DNA from: Rickettsia typhi
Lineage (GTDB): Bacteria > Pseudomonadota > Alphaproteobacteria > Rickettsiales > UBA1997
Reading direction: 5' to 3'
Length of the DNA: 36,701 nt
Assembly: GCA_945901265.1 (NCBI GenBank)
Contig: CAMDJZ010000012.1
Span: forward strand, 1-36,701
This document shows, one piece after another, positions 19,070 to 26,731 of the stretch. The position numbers and the translations under genes were made by a program. The stretch's first letter is position 1, and every line of letters begins with the position of its first letter. Below the pieces are notes generated by a model that worked only from the letters and a program-made list of their open reading frames with translations, searched no databases and was not told the DNA's origin.

Positions 19070-20164
19070 TTAAATACAAGCGCCAGTAATTGTAAAACTT
19101 CCATTGATAAAACATTGATAACTTACGGAGCCACTTCTTCCAATTTGATCACAGATTAAAGTTCCCGAACCAACATTGACATTGATAGATTTAACTCCTG
19201 AAACTGTTGCAATTGTACAAAAAGTGCAAGGTGAATATTCTTGCCAAACTCCATTGGCTAAACATTTTCGCGTCAATCTTTTGCGCTCAAATGGATTCCA
19301 ACATCCGCGATTCGCATAAATCACTTCATCAAAATAAGCGCTACGATTTGTAAAATATAGTCCAGCATCATAACAGGCAGTAAGATGGTGAGCTTTAATA
19401 TCTTCGACCAAATTTGTTTTGGTTTTATAAAAAATAATATCATCAAAAGTTAAATTAGCGCGAGCCTGATTGATAAAAATATTATCAAATGTTGCGGTTG
19501 ATGGGGTCCCGTTAATGGCATTTGTAATGTCATTATCCATTTCATTTGCTTCCACAGAGCGCGTAAGTTGCGTTGAATTTTGGGGATTAAATGATCCTGA
19601 TTTATTATTGCCATAACTAATCAAAACCATAATCGCATCAGTGGTTAAAATTACTTCACCAATAGTTAATTTATCCTTGATGATGATAGTGTTTGTGCTT
19701 GGTGAAGTAGCAAAAGTTATGTTACTAAAATTTACCTGTGCCTCATTGGCAATTGCAAATCTTTTATCAATCACATAAGAAATTCTTGAATCAAATCCAT
19801 CTTGAGCAAAATCAGCACTTAATCCAAGAGACTTAAACGGTAATCCTCCATAAACAATATTTGTTGAGCTCATTGATTGATAAACGCCAATACCGCTACA
19901 GCCAATTATCTCAGTACCATAATCTGCATCACTAATAATATTTTTGGAAATTGACGCTGGACAAGGCAAACGCTTATTAGCCAATAAAAAAGCTCCAATT
20001 GCGCGATAAATTTCTTGAAAATTTTGATTAGTTTTTTTTACCTTAGCATTGTTTATTTGAGCTATTGAAACTGCCATAACTCCACTTATCACAACTGCAA
20101 CAAGGATTAAAATAATTGACAATTCAATTAAACTAAATGCTTTTTTTAAATTTTTGATTTTCAT
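19070..20164 (-). CDS. Pseudopilin with C-terminal Cys modules (paralogue 2)
   Basis: Type IV pilin-like protein, 364 aa, tandem paralogue of the gene just downstream. The signal is K8-A9, then F10-S-L-I-E14, again with Ala before the cleavage point and Glu at +5, followed by a hydrophobic helix to about residue 32. It shares the blocks K-R-L-P-C-P-A-S, D-A-D-Y-G-T-E, G-V-Y-Q-S and D-D-I-I-F-Y-K-T with its neighbour. Its C-terminus is longer: after L-T-R-K-C-L-A-N-G-V-W-Q-E-Y-S-P-C comes a second Cys-bearing segment (C-T-I-A to the last C-I). This is the first gene of the pair; its leader carries the hairpins at 20,302-20,398. It is probably a surface-exposed minor pilin; the binding target is unknown. 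Confidence 0.82.
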   Translation of the reverse strand: MKIKNLKKAFSLIELSIILILVAVVISGVMAVSIAQINNAKVKKTNQNFQEIYRAIGAFLLANKRLPCPASISKNIISDADYGTEIIGCSGIGVYQSMSSTNIVYGGLPFKSLGLSADFAQDGFDSRISYVIDKRFAIANEAQVNFSNITFATSPSTNTIIIKDKLTIGEVILTTDAIMVLISYGNNKSGSFNPQNSTQLTRSVEANEMDNDITNAINGTPSTATFDNIFINQARANLTFDDIIFYKTKTNLVEDIKAHHLTACYDAGLYFTNRSAYFDEVIYANRGCWNPFERKRLTRKCLANGVWQEYSPCTFCTIATVSGVKSINVNVGSGTLICDQIGRSGSVSYQCFINGSFTITGACI

Positions 20165-20301
20165 TAAAATTAAAATTCATAGAAAAATAAAATTATAAAT
20201 TAAAACAAATTAATTTTTTATGAATGTAAATAATATCTAGCTATTCAAATTATACCAATTAAAACAACTGAATTTGCTAACGAAAATATCGCTTAGTCGC
20301 C

Positions 20302-20398
20302 TTTCTTCGAAGAAAATTATATCAGGGATTACTTCTAATCGACTCCTGCTATGATTCTTTGGGAGTCGATCGCAAAATACAAGTTAGATTTTGTATTT
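20302..20398. promoter_or_regulatory. Structured intergenic segment with three inverted repeats
   Basis: The 275-bp gap before the pseudopilin pair holds, in order, a perfect 14-bp palindrome (20,302-20,315), a 9-bp stem with 15-nt loop (20,338-20,346 pairing with 20,362-20,370, arms ATCGACTCC and its complement) and an 8-bp stem with 8-nt loop (20,375-20,382 with 20,391-20,398). It is visibly richer in G+C than neighbouring spacers. On the minus strand a TATAAT at 20,321-20,316 could be a -10 box for the pseudopilins, but no clear -35 box is seen. None of the stems is followed by a T-tract. It could be a terminator/leader, a small RNA or a repeat element; I cannot decide. Confidence 0.4.
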
Positions 20399-20439
20399 AT
20401 ATAAAAGGATTTAAAAGCTTCGCTATTTTATTTTGACAA

Positions 20440-22065
20440 TTAATGTCCATTTATTTTTTTAAAAAAAATCAGCTTTTCAAAATCTTTTGGTAATTTTTTC
20501 AATTCAATATAGCAGAATTTTTTAAGACATTTCTGATTATCTTTAATTAAATATTTTATTCTTTGAGTCTTAGAAAGCATAAATTGAGGATATTCATTGT
20601 TAGTAGTTGCGATATTATCCATAGTCTCAAATTTTTGGCGAATCATTATTATAAAATCAAAACCTTGATGCCATCCGGTAAACGCTCCCCAAATTCCACT
20701 AGCTTTGTAATAAAAATTGTCTTTAGGAAAATATAAATATGGATCAATTGCATAATTAATCATTTTGCCATTAATTTTAGATTCATTCTCAAGAAAATTA
20801 ATTAATGCCAGATATTGCGATTGTTTATTAAGGTGATCTTCTTGCTTTGATCTTGTGGATAGATTATCAAAATTAGCGAAAGTATTTTTTCCTAAAAAGT
20901 AAATCATATTTAAAATAGCCAATATTAAAATAATCGCTACGCAGAATCGTATTTTTTTATTTCTAATTACTAATTCTTGATAAATATTAAAAAACGCAAT
21001 TACCATAAAAACCGTTCCAACATGCAAATAAAATCCCCAGATTCTTTTGGTAAAAATCATTATTGGTAAAATAAATGACAATGCTATAATTCCAATGATT
21101 ACAGACTTGGAATTGATTAAATATTTAATTTTATCTCGTTGTTTAACAAAATTTATAACAAGTAAAATTAATAAAAATACGCAGATACAAAAAATTACAA
21201 ATATCATAAATTTAGGCATCAAAAAATAATCATGATAAAAATAATTAATCCAGCTAAAAAAATTAATAGTCGAATCATCAGCTCCATGAGTTGAATTAAG
21301 AAATGTTGAACTTATATAAGATTTAAATTTTCCTAAAAAAATACCTGGTACGGCAATAACAAATCCAAGAAATACAAACGAAAATTTTCGATAAATTATT
21401 TTATAATTAAATTTGAAATTCTTTATAAATTCTAAAGTAAATAAAAATAAAATTAATGGTAATGCTGAAATTTTTGAACCAAAGGCTAATCCTAGAAAAA
21501 TCCAATATTTATAATTTTTTTGATGATCATGCTTTTTATCAAAATAAAATTTTAAAAAACAACTCAAAAAAAATAATTGAAATGGCTCTGGCTTAGGCAT
21601 TGAGCTATAGTAAGGAGTAAATGGCAAAACCATTAATATACTTAAGGCAATTATTTTGTGGTAATTATTTTCAATCAAATACCAAGCTAGTATAAAATAT
21701 GAAGAAAATAGAAAAAAAGAAAAAGTAAGACGCGTGGCAATTATTTGACCCTGATCTTCCCAAATCAAATAAGGAATATAAGTTGTTATAGCTGAAATAT
21801 TATATATAATTTGGCCATATCTCATATCAATGCCAATTAAAAATGAATTTATAAATTTTACAAAAGATTTATATTCAAATATATTTCTAACGCTATCAAA
21901 ACTTATCATTTCATCCATAAATAAAATATATCGCGCATTAGAGAAATCAATATTGGCAAGGATTAATTTGTAAAAATATATTACAAAAAAAACAAAAAAA
22001 CTAAAAGCAAAAATGATGAAATTTATATTTAGGTTTTTGATGTAAGGAATATTTATTTTATTCAT
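20440..22065 (-). CDS. GT-C-like polytopic membrane glycosyltransferase (putative)
   Basis: Integral membrane protein of 541 aa with about ten or more hydrophobic helices and a soluble C-terminal part from roughly residue 420. Early in the protein, after the first helix, is an acidic loop (M-D-E-M-I-S-F-D-S), placed like the catalytic Asp/Glu loop of GT-C enzymes that use polyprenyl-phosphate sugars. A second typical loop has P-K-P-E-P-F between helices. These features suggest a GT-C/ArnT- or GT39-like glycosyltransferase at the periplasmic face of the inner membrane. I cannot name the sugar or acceptor. It lies beside the gtrA operon, which could supply lipid-linked sugars. It is strongly A+T- and Ile/Phe/Lys-rich, like the other membrane genes here. 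Confidence 0.65.
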   Translation of the reverse strand: MNKINIPYIKNLNINFIIFAFSFFVFFVIYFYKLILANIDFSNARYILFMDEMISFDSVRNIFEYKSFVKFINSFLIGIDMRYGQIIYNISAITTYIPYLIWEDQGQIIATRLTFSFFLFSSYFILAWYLIENNYHKIIALSILMVLPFTPYYSSMPKPEPFQLFFLSCFLKFYFDKKHDHQKNYKYWIFLGLAFGSKISALPLILFLFTLEFIKNFKFNYKIIYRKFSFVFLGFVIAVPGIFLGKFKSYISSTFLNSTHGADDSTINFFSWINYFYHDYFLMPKFMIFVIFCICVFLLILLVINFVKQRDKIKYLINSKSVIIGIIALSFILPIMIFTKRIWGFYLHVGTVFMVIAFFNIYQELVIRNKKIRFCVAIILILAILNMIYFLGKNTFANFDNLSTRSKQEDHLNKQSQYLALINFLENESKINGKMINYAIDPYLYFPKDNFYYKASGIWGAFTGWHQGFDFIIMIRQKFETMDNIATTNNEYPQFMLSKTQRIKYLIKDNQKCLKKFCYIELKKLPKDFEKLIFFKKINGH

Positions 22066-22126
22066 GTTAATGTAGTTTATTTAAATTTAATTTAATTATA
22101 CTTTATTATTTTTATTTAATTAGTTA

Positions 22127-22455
22127 TTATTTATATGATTTTTTTGTATATAATATATTACTTCCGTAATCTTCAATTTTAATTTCCTTATAGCCAAATT
22201 ACAATGGGTTAAATTTCCAGTCTTTATCAACTAGAATATATCTGCTATGCAGGCATAAAATAACATCAGGCCTTAATAGATCCATTAATTGATTTCCATC
22301 ATTCAATAAAATTATAAGCTAACAAGAATAAGTGAGCAATTTTTTTTAATTGAAAATAAATGGCGTTGTTATCAATACTGATATTAAATAATGGACTTGA
22401 AAGTAATAAAATAGCCAATAAATTTAAATTGTTTGAAAAATTAAATTTATAAAAA
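22127..22455 (-). pseudogene. C-terminal remnant of a GT-C-like membrane protein gene
   Basis: This otherwise empty 421-bp gap encodes, on the minus strand, a decayed copy of the C-terminus of the 509-aa protein at 31,244-32,773. One frame reads N-L-L-A-I-L-L-L-S-S-P where the intact protein has T-L-L-I-L-I-L-L-S-S-Y. After a frame change near 22,300-22,335 the next frame reads G-N-Q-L-M-D-L-L-R-P-D-V-I-L-C against G-N-H-L-I-K-D-L-N-P-D-I-I-L-C, then Y-K-E-I-K-I-E-D. An in-frame TAA at 22,201-22,199 interrupts this, and the expected final stop is at 22,129-22,127. The remnant is cut off where gtrA begins. It is clearly non-functional; a full paralogue once stood here. Confidence 0.8.
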
Positions 22456-22492
22456 ATTAGTCTAATAAAAATAATAATTTAATTATTTGCCA

Positions 22493-22879
22493 ATGAATTT
22501 GCCAATGAAAAATCAGTTCTTAAAATTTATAATTGTTGGCCTATTTTCAACAATAATAAATTATTGTTTATTTTATCTTCTACTAAATTTTGTTAATATA
22601 AATTATTTAATTTCATCATCATGTGGATTTATTGCTGGAGTTTTTGGAGGTTTCTATCTTAATAAAAATTGGACTTATAATAATAAAAATAATAAATCAA
22701 AAACCCTTTTATGGAAATATTTTTCACTATATTTGACTTCACTGCTAGTTAGCCTTATCTTCTTAAAAATTACTGTTTATTATATTGGTTTAAATCCTGA
22801 AATTGCTAATCTATTAGCCATAGGAATAACAACTTGTATTAATTTTATTGGAACAAAATTTATGGTATTTAAAAAATAA
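22493..22879 (+). CDS. GtrA-family membrane protein (putative flippase)
   Basis: Small polytopic membrane protein of the GtrA/DPMS family, about 129 aa with four hydrophobic helices. GtrA proteins are thought to flip polyprenyl-phosphate-linked sugars to the periplasmic face for a GT-C transferase. Family features are F-I-I-V-G at the start of helix 1, N-Y-x-L-F in helix 1, G-F-x-x-x-F-x-x-N-K-x-W-T-Y after helix 2, and the final F-x-G-T-K-F-x-V-F. The frame can be read from a TTG at 22,487, but ATG at 22,493 or 22,505 is more likely; the latter puts M-K-N-Q-F just before the first helix, as in relatives. It heads the operon running to 28,844, with a 12-bp gap to the next gene. Confidence 0.87.
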   Translation: MNLPMKNQFLKFIIVGLFSTIINYCLFYLLLNFVNINYLISSSCGFIAGVFGGFYLNKNWTYNNKNNKSKTLLWKYFSLYLTSLLVSLIFLKITVYYIGLNPEIANLLAIGITTCINFIGTKFMVFKK

Positions 22880-22891
22880 CTTTTAGAATAA

Positions 22892-25009
22892 ATGACAAAA
22901 TTTTACGAAAAATCAGAACTTTCTAAAAATCTCATTACTCAAATAATTAACTCAAAATTATTTTGGATTGGATTAATAGTAAAAATATTACTTGGCACAT
23001 TTTTTGCTTCAAAATTTCTTAGCGATTCTTTTTTACCATTTGTTGAATTTTATAGTAATTCAAATTTCCAAAATCCTTATCAGCATTTTTATAATGAAGG
23101 AAAATTTAATATTTTTCCATATCCTAACCTGATGCTTTGGATATTAACTCCTCTGTATTACTTGATAAAACCATCCAATCAATTCCTAGCTTTATTTTTA
23201 ATAAGAATTCCTATTATATTTGCAGATTTTTTAATATTAATTATTCTATTTACTTGGTTAAAAAACAATCTAAATAAATTACTTATATTTTATTGGTTAT
23301 CACCAGTTCTAATTTATATCAACTATATTCATGGTCAGTTGGATGCAATTCCTATCGCTTTGCTTTTTGTATCGCTTTATTATTTATTCAAGGAAAAAAA
23401 TTATTATTGTGCAATATTTTTAGCACTTGCTTTGACCTGCAAAACTCATATTCTTCTAGCCCTTCCCCTATTTTTAATATTTTTAATTTCCAAAAAAAAT
23501 AAAATTCAAAATATTGCTATTTATTCAGCTTTATTGCTTTTGACATTACTTGCAATTATTTCATCTTTTGCAAATTCTTTTGAATTTTTATCGATGGTAT
23601 TTTTAAATAAAGAGCAAAATAAACTTTTTGATCTATCTTTTAAATTTAACGAGAATTTATTTTTATATTTCATCTTTGCCAGTTATTTACTCTTAATCAT
23701 CAAAGCTATAATGATTAAGAGTTATAATCGCGATATATTCGTGATGTTTTTAGGTTTTAGTTTTGGAGTGATAAATTTATTTATTCCTCCAATGCAAGGC
23801 TGGTATTACTGGATAATTCCATTATTTTGTTATTTTTTTATTAAGGAAAAAAAAGCTCCGAGCTTTTTGTTTTTCGGTTTACAATTTTCTTATTTTGCCT
23901 ATTTTGCACTAATTAAGAATTCTGATTTCCTCGAAGTTTTTCAATATATCAATCCCCAATTTGCCTCTTTAAAAAACCTATATCATTTATTGCCAAACCT
24001 AGTAAATCAAGATCAGGTAGTTGGAATTTTCTTCACCATTTTGCAAGTTTTTTTATCATTGAATTGCCTATGGATTTATCGCGAAGGAATTAATAGCTAT
24101 CAAAAACATAAGATTGCTTGCGAACCATATTTGATTGGAATCTGCGGAGATTCTGGCGTTGGTAAAACAAGCTTGGTTAAAAATCTTATAAATATTTTTG
24201 GAGCAAAAAATGTTTCAACTATTTGCGGTGACGATAATCATAAATGGGAAAGAGGAAATCAGAATTGGCAAGAATTTACCCATTTAAATCCTCTCGCCAA
24301 TAAATTACATAATGAAATTGGCTTTCTTTCTGCTTTAAAAAATAATCAAGAAATTAAACGATCCTTATATGATCATGGTAATGGAAAATTTAGCGATCCA
24401 GTAACAATCAAAGCCAATAAAATCGTTATCTTAGATGGTCTGCATAGCTTCTACGTTGAAAAAGTTCGCAAATTATTTGATCTTAAAATTTTTATAAAAC
24501 CTCAAGAACAATTTCAATTGCACTGGAAAATTATTCGTGATTTTGAAAAAAGATCTTATTCAAAAGAGCAAGTTTTGCAAATCGTTAAAACTCGTCAAAA
24601 TGATTCGCAAAAATTTATTCTACCTCAAGAAAAATTTGCTGATATTAAAATCGAATTATTTTCTGATAAAGATATTGAAAATTTAGGTGATGTAAATGAA
24701 AAAATTTCCCTTAAAATTCGTTTTATTTTTAAAAATGATATCAACATCGAACCTTTAGATGCAATGCTTAGTGCAATAAATTCATTAAATTTAATTCATC
24801 AATTTTGTGATAATGATGAACAATTTCTTGAAATTTCAGGTTCAATTAGCGAAATTGAAATTGCCAGAATTAGTGCAGAATTAATTGGCCAAGACTTTGA
24901 TGAGCTAAATTTTAATAAACCAATATGGAGTAAAGATTTAGAAGGAATTATTCAATTATTTTTATCATTTTATATCATTCAAACTGAAAAAATTAGCAAT
25001 GAAAAATAA
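22892..25009 (+). CDS. GT-C-like membrane transferase fused to uridine-kinase-like P-loop kinase
   Basis: A 705-aa two-part protein. Residues ~20-405 form a polytopic membrane region; the loop H-G-Q-L-D-A-I-P-I-A-L-L-F-V-S-L-Y-Y-L is typical of GT-C mannosyltransferase-like enzymes (compare F-G-Q-x-D-x-x-P), and W-Y-Y-W-I-I-P near residue 310 also fits. From residue ~410 a cytosolic kinase of the uridine kinase/phosphoribulokinase family follows: P-loop G419-D-S-G-V-G-K-T-S427, C-G-D-D-N-H-K-W (substrate Asp region), Y-D-H-G and V-I-L-D-G-L-H. The last ~100 residues are an extra soluble part. Physical linkage of a membrane transferase with a small-molecule kinase is unusual. The kinase may phosphorylate a sugar or polyol rather than uridine, given the aldolase and nucleotidyltransferases next to it (inference). 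It overlaps the aldolase gene by 11 bp. Confidence 0.8.
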   Translation: MTKFYEKSELSKNLITQIINSKLFWIGLIVKILLGTFFASKFLSDSFLPFVEFYSNSNFQNPYQHFYNEGKFNIFPYPNLMLWILTPLYYLIKPSNQFLALFLIRIPIIFADFLILIILFTWLKNNLNKLLIFYWLSPVLIYINYIHGQLDAIPIALLFVSLYYLFKEKNYYCAIFLALALTCKTHILLALPLFLIFLISKKNKIQNIAIYSALLLLTLLAIISSFANSFEFLSMVFLNKEQNKLFDLSFKFNENLFLYFIFASYLLLIIKAIMIKSYNRDIFVMFLGFSFGVINLFIPPMQGWYYWIIPLFCYFFIKEKKAPSFLFFGLQFSYFAYFALIKNSDFLEVFQYINPQFASLKNLYHLLPNLVNQDQVVGIFFTILQVFLSLNCLWIYREGINSYQKHKIACEPYLIGICGDSGVGKTSLVKNLINIFGAKNVSTICGDDNHKWERGNQNWQEFTHLNPLANKLHNEIGFLSALKNNQEIKRSLYDHGNGKFSDPVTIKANKIVILDGLHSFYVEKVRKLFDLKIFIKPQEQFQLHWKIIRDFEKRSYSKEQVLQIVKTRQNDSQKFILPQEKFADIKIELFSDKDIENLGDVNEKISLKIRFIFKNDINIEPLDAMLSAINSLNLIHQFCDNDEQFLEISGSISEIEIARISAELIGQDFDELNFNKPIWSKDLEGIIQLFLSFYIIQTEKISNEK

Positions 25010-25970
25010 ACTTGAAAAACTTGCTTGGCTTTCCCAAAAAATTGGCAATCGCCTTGATTATGTGCAAGGTGGTGGAGGAAATATATCAGTTAAAATTTCC
25101 GATAATCTCATGGCAATAAAAGCTTCAGGTTTTGAATTAAAAAATCTTACTGAAAATTCTGGTTTTGCGTTTGTAAATCATCAAAAAATTGCCAAAAAAA
25201 TTAACAAAGAAATTAATAATGAAATTAATTTTTTAGAACAAGATTCTCAGCATAATTCTCAGGAAAATTCCCGAAAAATTATTGATGAAGTATCTACTGA
25301 AATTGCCCTAAAAAATGAACAAGAATTTTCATCAATAATCAAAGAATCTTCTCAAGAAATTCCTCCTTTTCAAGCTTTAAGACCATCGATGGAAACTGGA
25401 TTTCATTCCATAATTCAAGATCAATTCGTTATTCATTCTCACAGTGTTTATGCTTTGATATTATGCTGTAGTAAACAAGGTCAAAAAATTTTAAAGGAGA
25501 TTTTTCCGCAATCAATTTGGATTAATTATTGCAATCCAGGATTAGAGCTTACACGCAAGATAAGCAAAACTCTTGCCAAAGAAAAATCACCGATAATTTT
25601 CCTGCAAAATCATGGACTCATAATCAGCGCAAATCAAGAGAATGAAGCATTAGAACTTCATCAACGAGTAAATGATGAGATTATTAGTCATTTAAATTTA
25701 ACGATTTTTAATCCTCAAAAAATTAATTTAATTGCTGAACAAAAAATTAATGAAAATGTTTTATTTCCCGATCAAATAGTTTTTGGATTAAATGAACAAT
25801 TTTCAAAAAGTAAAATTGCCAATGATATTTTTCTAGCATATAGCTATATCCTGCAAAACATTGAAAATAAAGCCTTAGAAGCTAATTTTATCAGCCAAGA
25901 AAATATTAATTTTATCGCCAATATGGAAAATGAAAAATATCGCATGGAGGTTGCAAGCAAATGCAAGTAA
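24999..25970 (+). CDS. Class II aldolase/adducin-family protein with low-complexity insert
   Basis: Zn-dependent class II aldolase-like enzyme (L-fuculose-phosphate aldolase fold), 323 aa. Metal and catalytic residues are retained: H146-S-H148 in the I-H-S-H-S motif, H205 in Q-N-H-G, and the acid E132 in R-P-S-M-E-T-G-F-H. The start has G-G-G-G-N-I-S-V-K, the conserved phosphate-binding loop, and K-A-S-G. Between about residues 60 and 125 lies a Lys/Glu/Asn/Gln/Ser-rich insert that replaces a short loop in ordinary family members. It could cleave or form a small sugar phosphate, or act as a decarboxylase as in tetronate pathways; the substrate is unknown. It overlaps both neighbours (11 and 10 bp), so it is tightly co-expressed with the kinase fusion and the nucleotidyltransferase. 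Confidence 0.85.
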   Translation: MKNKLEKLAWLSQKIGNRLDYVQGGGGNISVKISDNLMAIKASGFELKNLTENSGFAFVNHQKIAKKINKEINNEINFLEQDSQHNSQENSRKIIDEVSTEIALKNEQEFSSIIKESSQEIPPFQALRPSMETGFHSIIQDQFVIHSHSVYALILCCSKQGQKILKEIFPQSIWINYCNPGLELTRKISKTLAKEKSPIIFLQNHGLIISANQENEALELHQRVNDEIISHLNLTIFNPQKINLIAEQKINENVLFPDQIVFGLNEQFSKSKIANDIFLAYSYILQNIENKALEANFISQENINFIANMENEKYRMEVASKCK

Positions 25971-26731
25971 TAATCCCGATGTCTGGAATTGGTTTACGTT
26001 TTATCAATGCTGGTTATAAAGATCCAAAATTTCTAATCAAGATTGACAATAAGCCAGTGATTGAATGGGTTGTAAATATGTTTTCCAAAGAAGATGATTT
26101 TATTTTCATCTGCAGAGATGAGCATATTAAAAACACCATAATCACCGATGAATTAAAAAGAATAGCTCCAAACTGTCAAATTCTTACCATTGAAAATCAT
26201 AAGAAAGGACCGGTCTACGCAGTCTCAAAAGCATTTGATAATATTGCCAATGATAAGCCAGTGCTCGTTAGTTATTGCGATTATTTTATGAGTTGGGATT
26301 ATGAAAATTTTAAAAAATCAGTTTTTGACAATCAATTCGATGGATCAGTTCCATGCTACTCAAACTTTCACCCTCACCTCCTAATTCCAAAAAATCTTTA
26401 CGCAGGTTGTAAAATTGATAATCAAAAAATGCTTTTGGAAATTAAAGAAAAATTTTCATTTACCCAAGAAAAAACACAAGGTTATCATTCCCCCGGAGTT
26501 TATTATTTTAAAAATGGCAATATTCTAAAAAAATATTTTCAAATGGCCCTTGATCAAGATCTAAGCCTTAATGGTGAATTTTATGTTAGCCTAGTTTATC
26601 AATTGATGTTAAAAGATAATTTAAAAATTTCAGTATTTGACAAAATCGATTTTTTTTGCCAATGGGGAACTCCCGAAGATTTAGAAGAATTTTTATTTTG
26701 GATTAACATAGTTAAGAATTTTCAATCATGA
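25961..26731 (+). CDS. Sugar-phosphate-type nucleotidyltransferase (first of two)
   Basis: NTP-transferase-fold protein, 256 aa, expected to transfer a nucleotidyl group to a phosphorylated small molecule. The signature loop is I-I-P-M-S-G-I-G-L-R-F, followed by the K-D-P-K-F-L-I-K-I-D substrate Lys region. The metal-binding Asp is in S-Y-C-D-Y-F, and the C-terminal Q-W-G-T-P-E-D-L-E-E-F is typical of this capsule-type subgroup. It resembles the N-terminal half of the next gene, so the two are tandem paralogues. A good Shine-Dalgarno (GGAGG at 25,946-25,950) lies inside the end of the aldolase gene, 10 nt before the ATG, one of the few strong ones in the window. It overlaps the next gene by 4 bp. 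Nucleotide and substrate specificity cannot be read. Confidence 0.85.
   Translation: MQVIIPMSGIGLRFINAGYKDPKFLIKIDNKPVIEWVVNMFSKEDDFIFICRDEHIKNTIITDELKRIAPNCQILTIENHKKGPVYAVSKAFDNIANDKPVLVSYCDYFMSWDYENFKKSVFDNQFDGSVPCYSNFHPHLLIPKNLYAGCKIDNQKMLLEIKEKFSFTQEKTQGYHSPGVYYFKNGNILKKYFQMALDQDLSLNGEFYVSLVYQLMLKDNLKISVFDKIDFFCQWGTPEDLEEFLFWINIVKNFQS

Noticed and set aside
22892..24120. Reading the N-terminal half of the fusion as a separate gene
   Set aside because: The frame is continuous with no stop or internal start with a ribosome binding site before the P-loop, so a fusion is the simplest reading.
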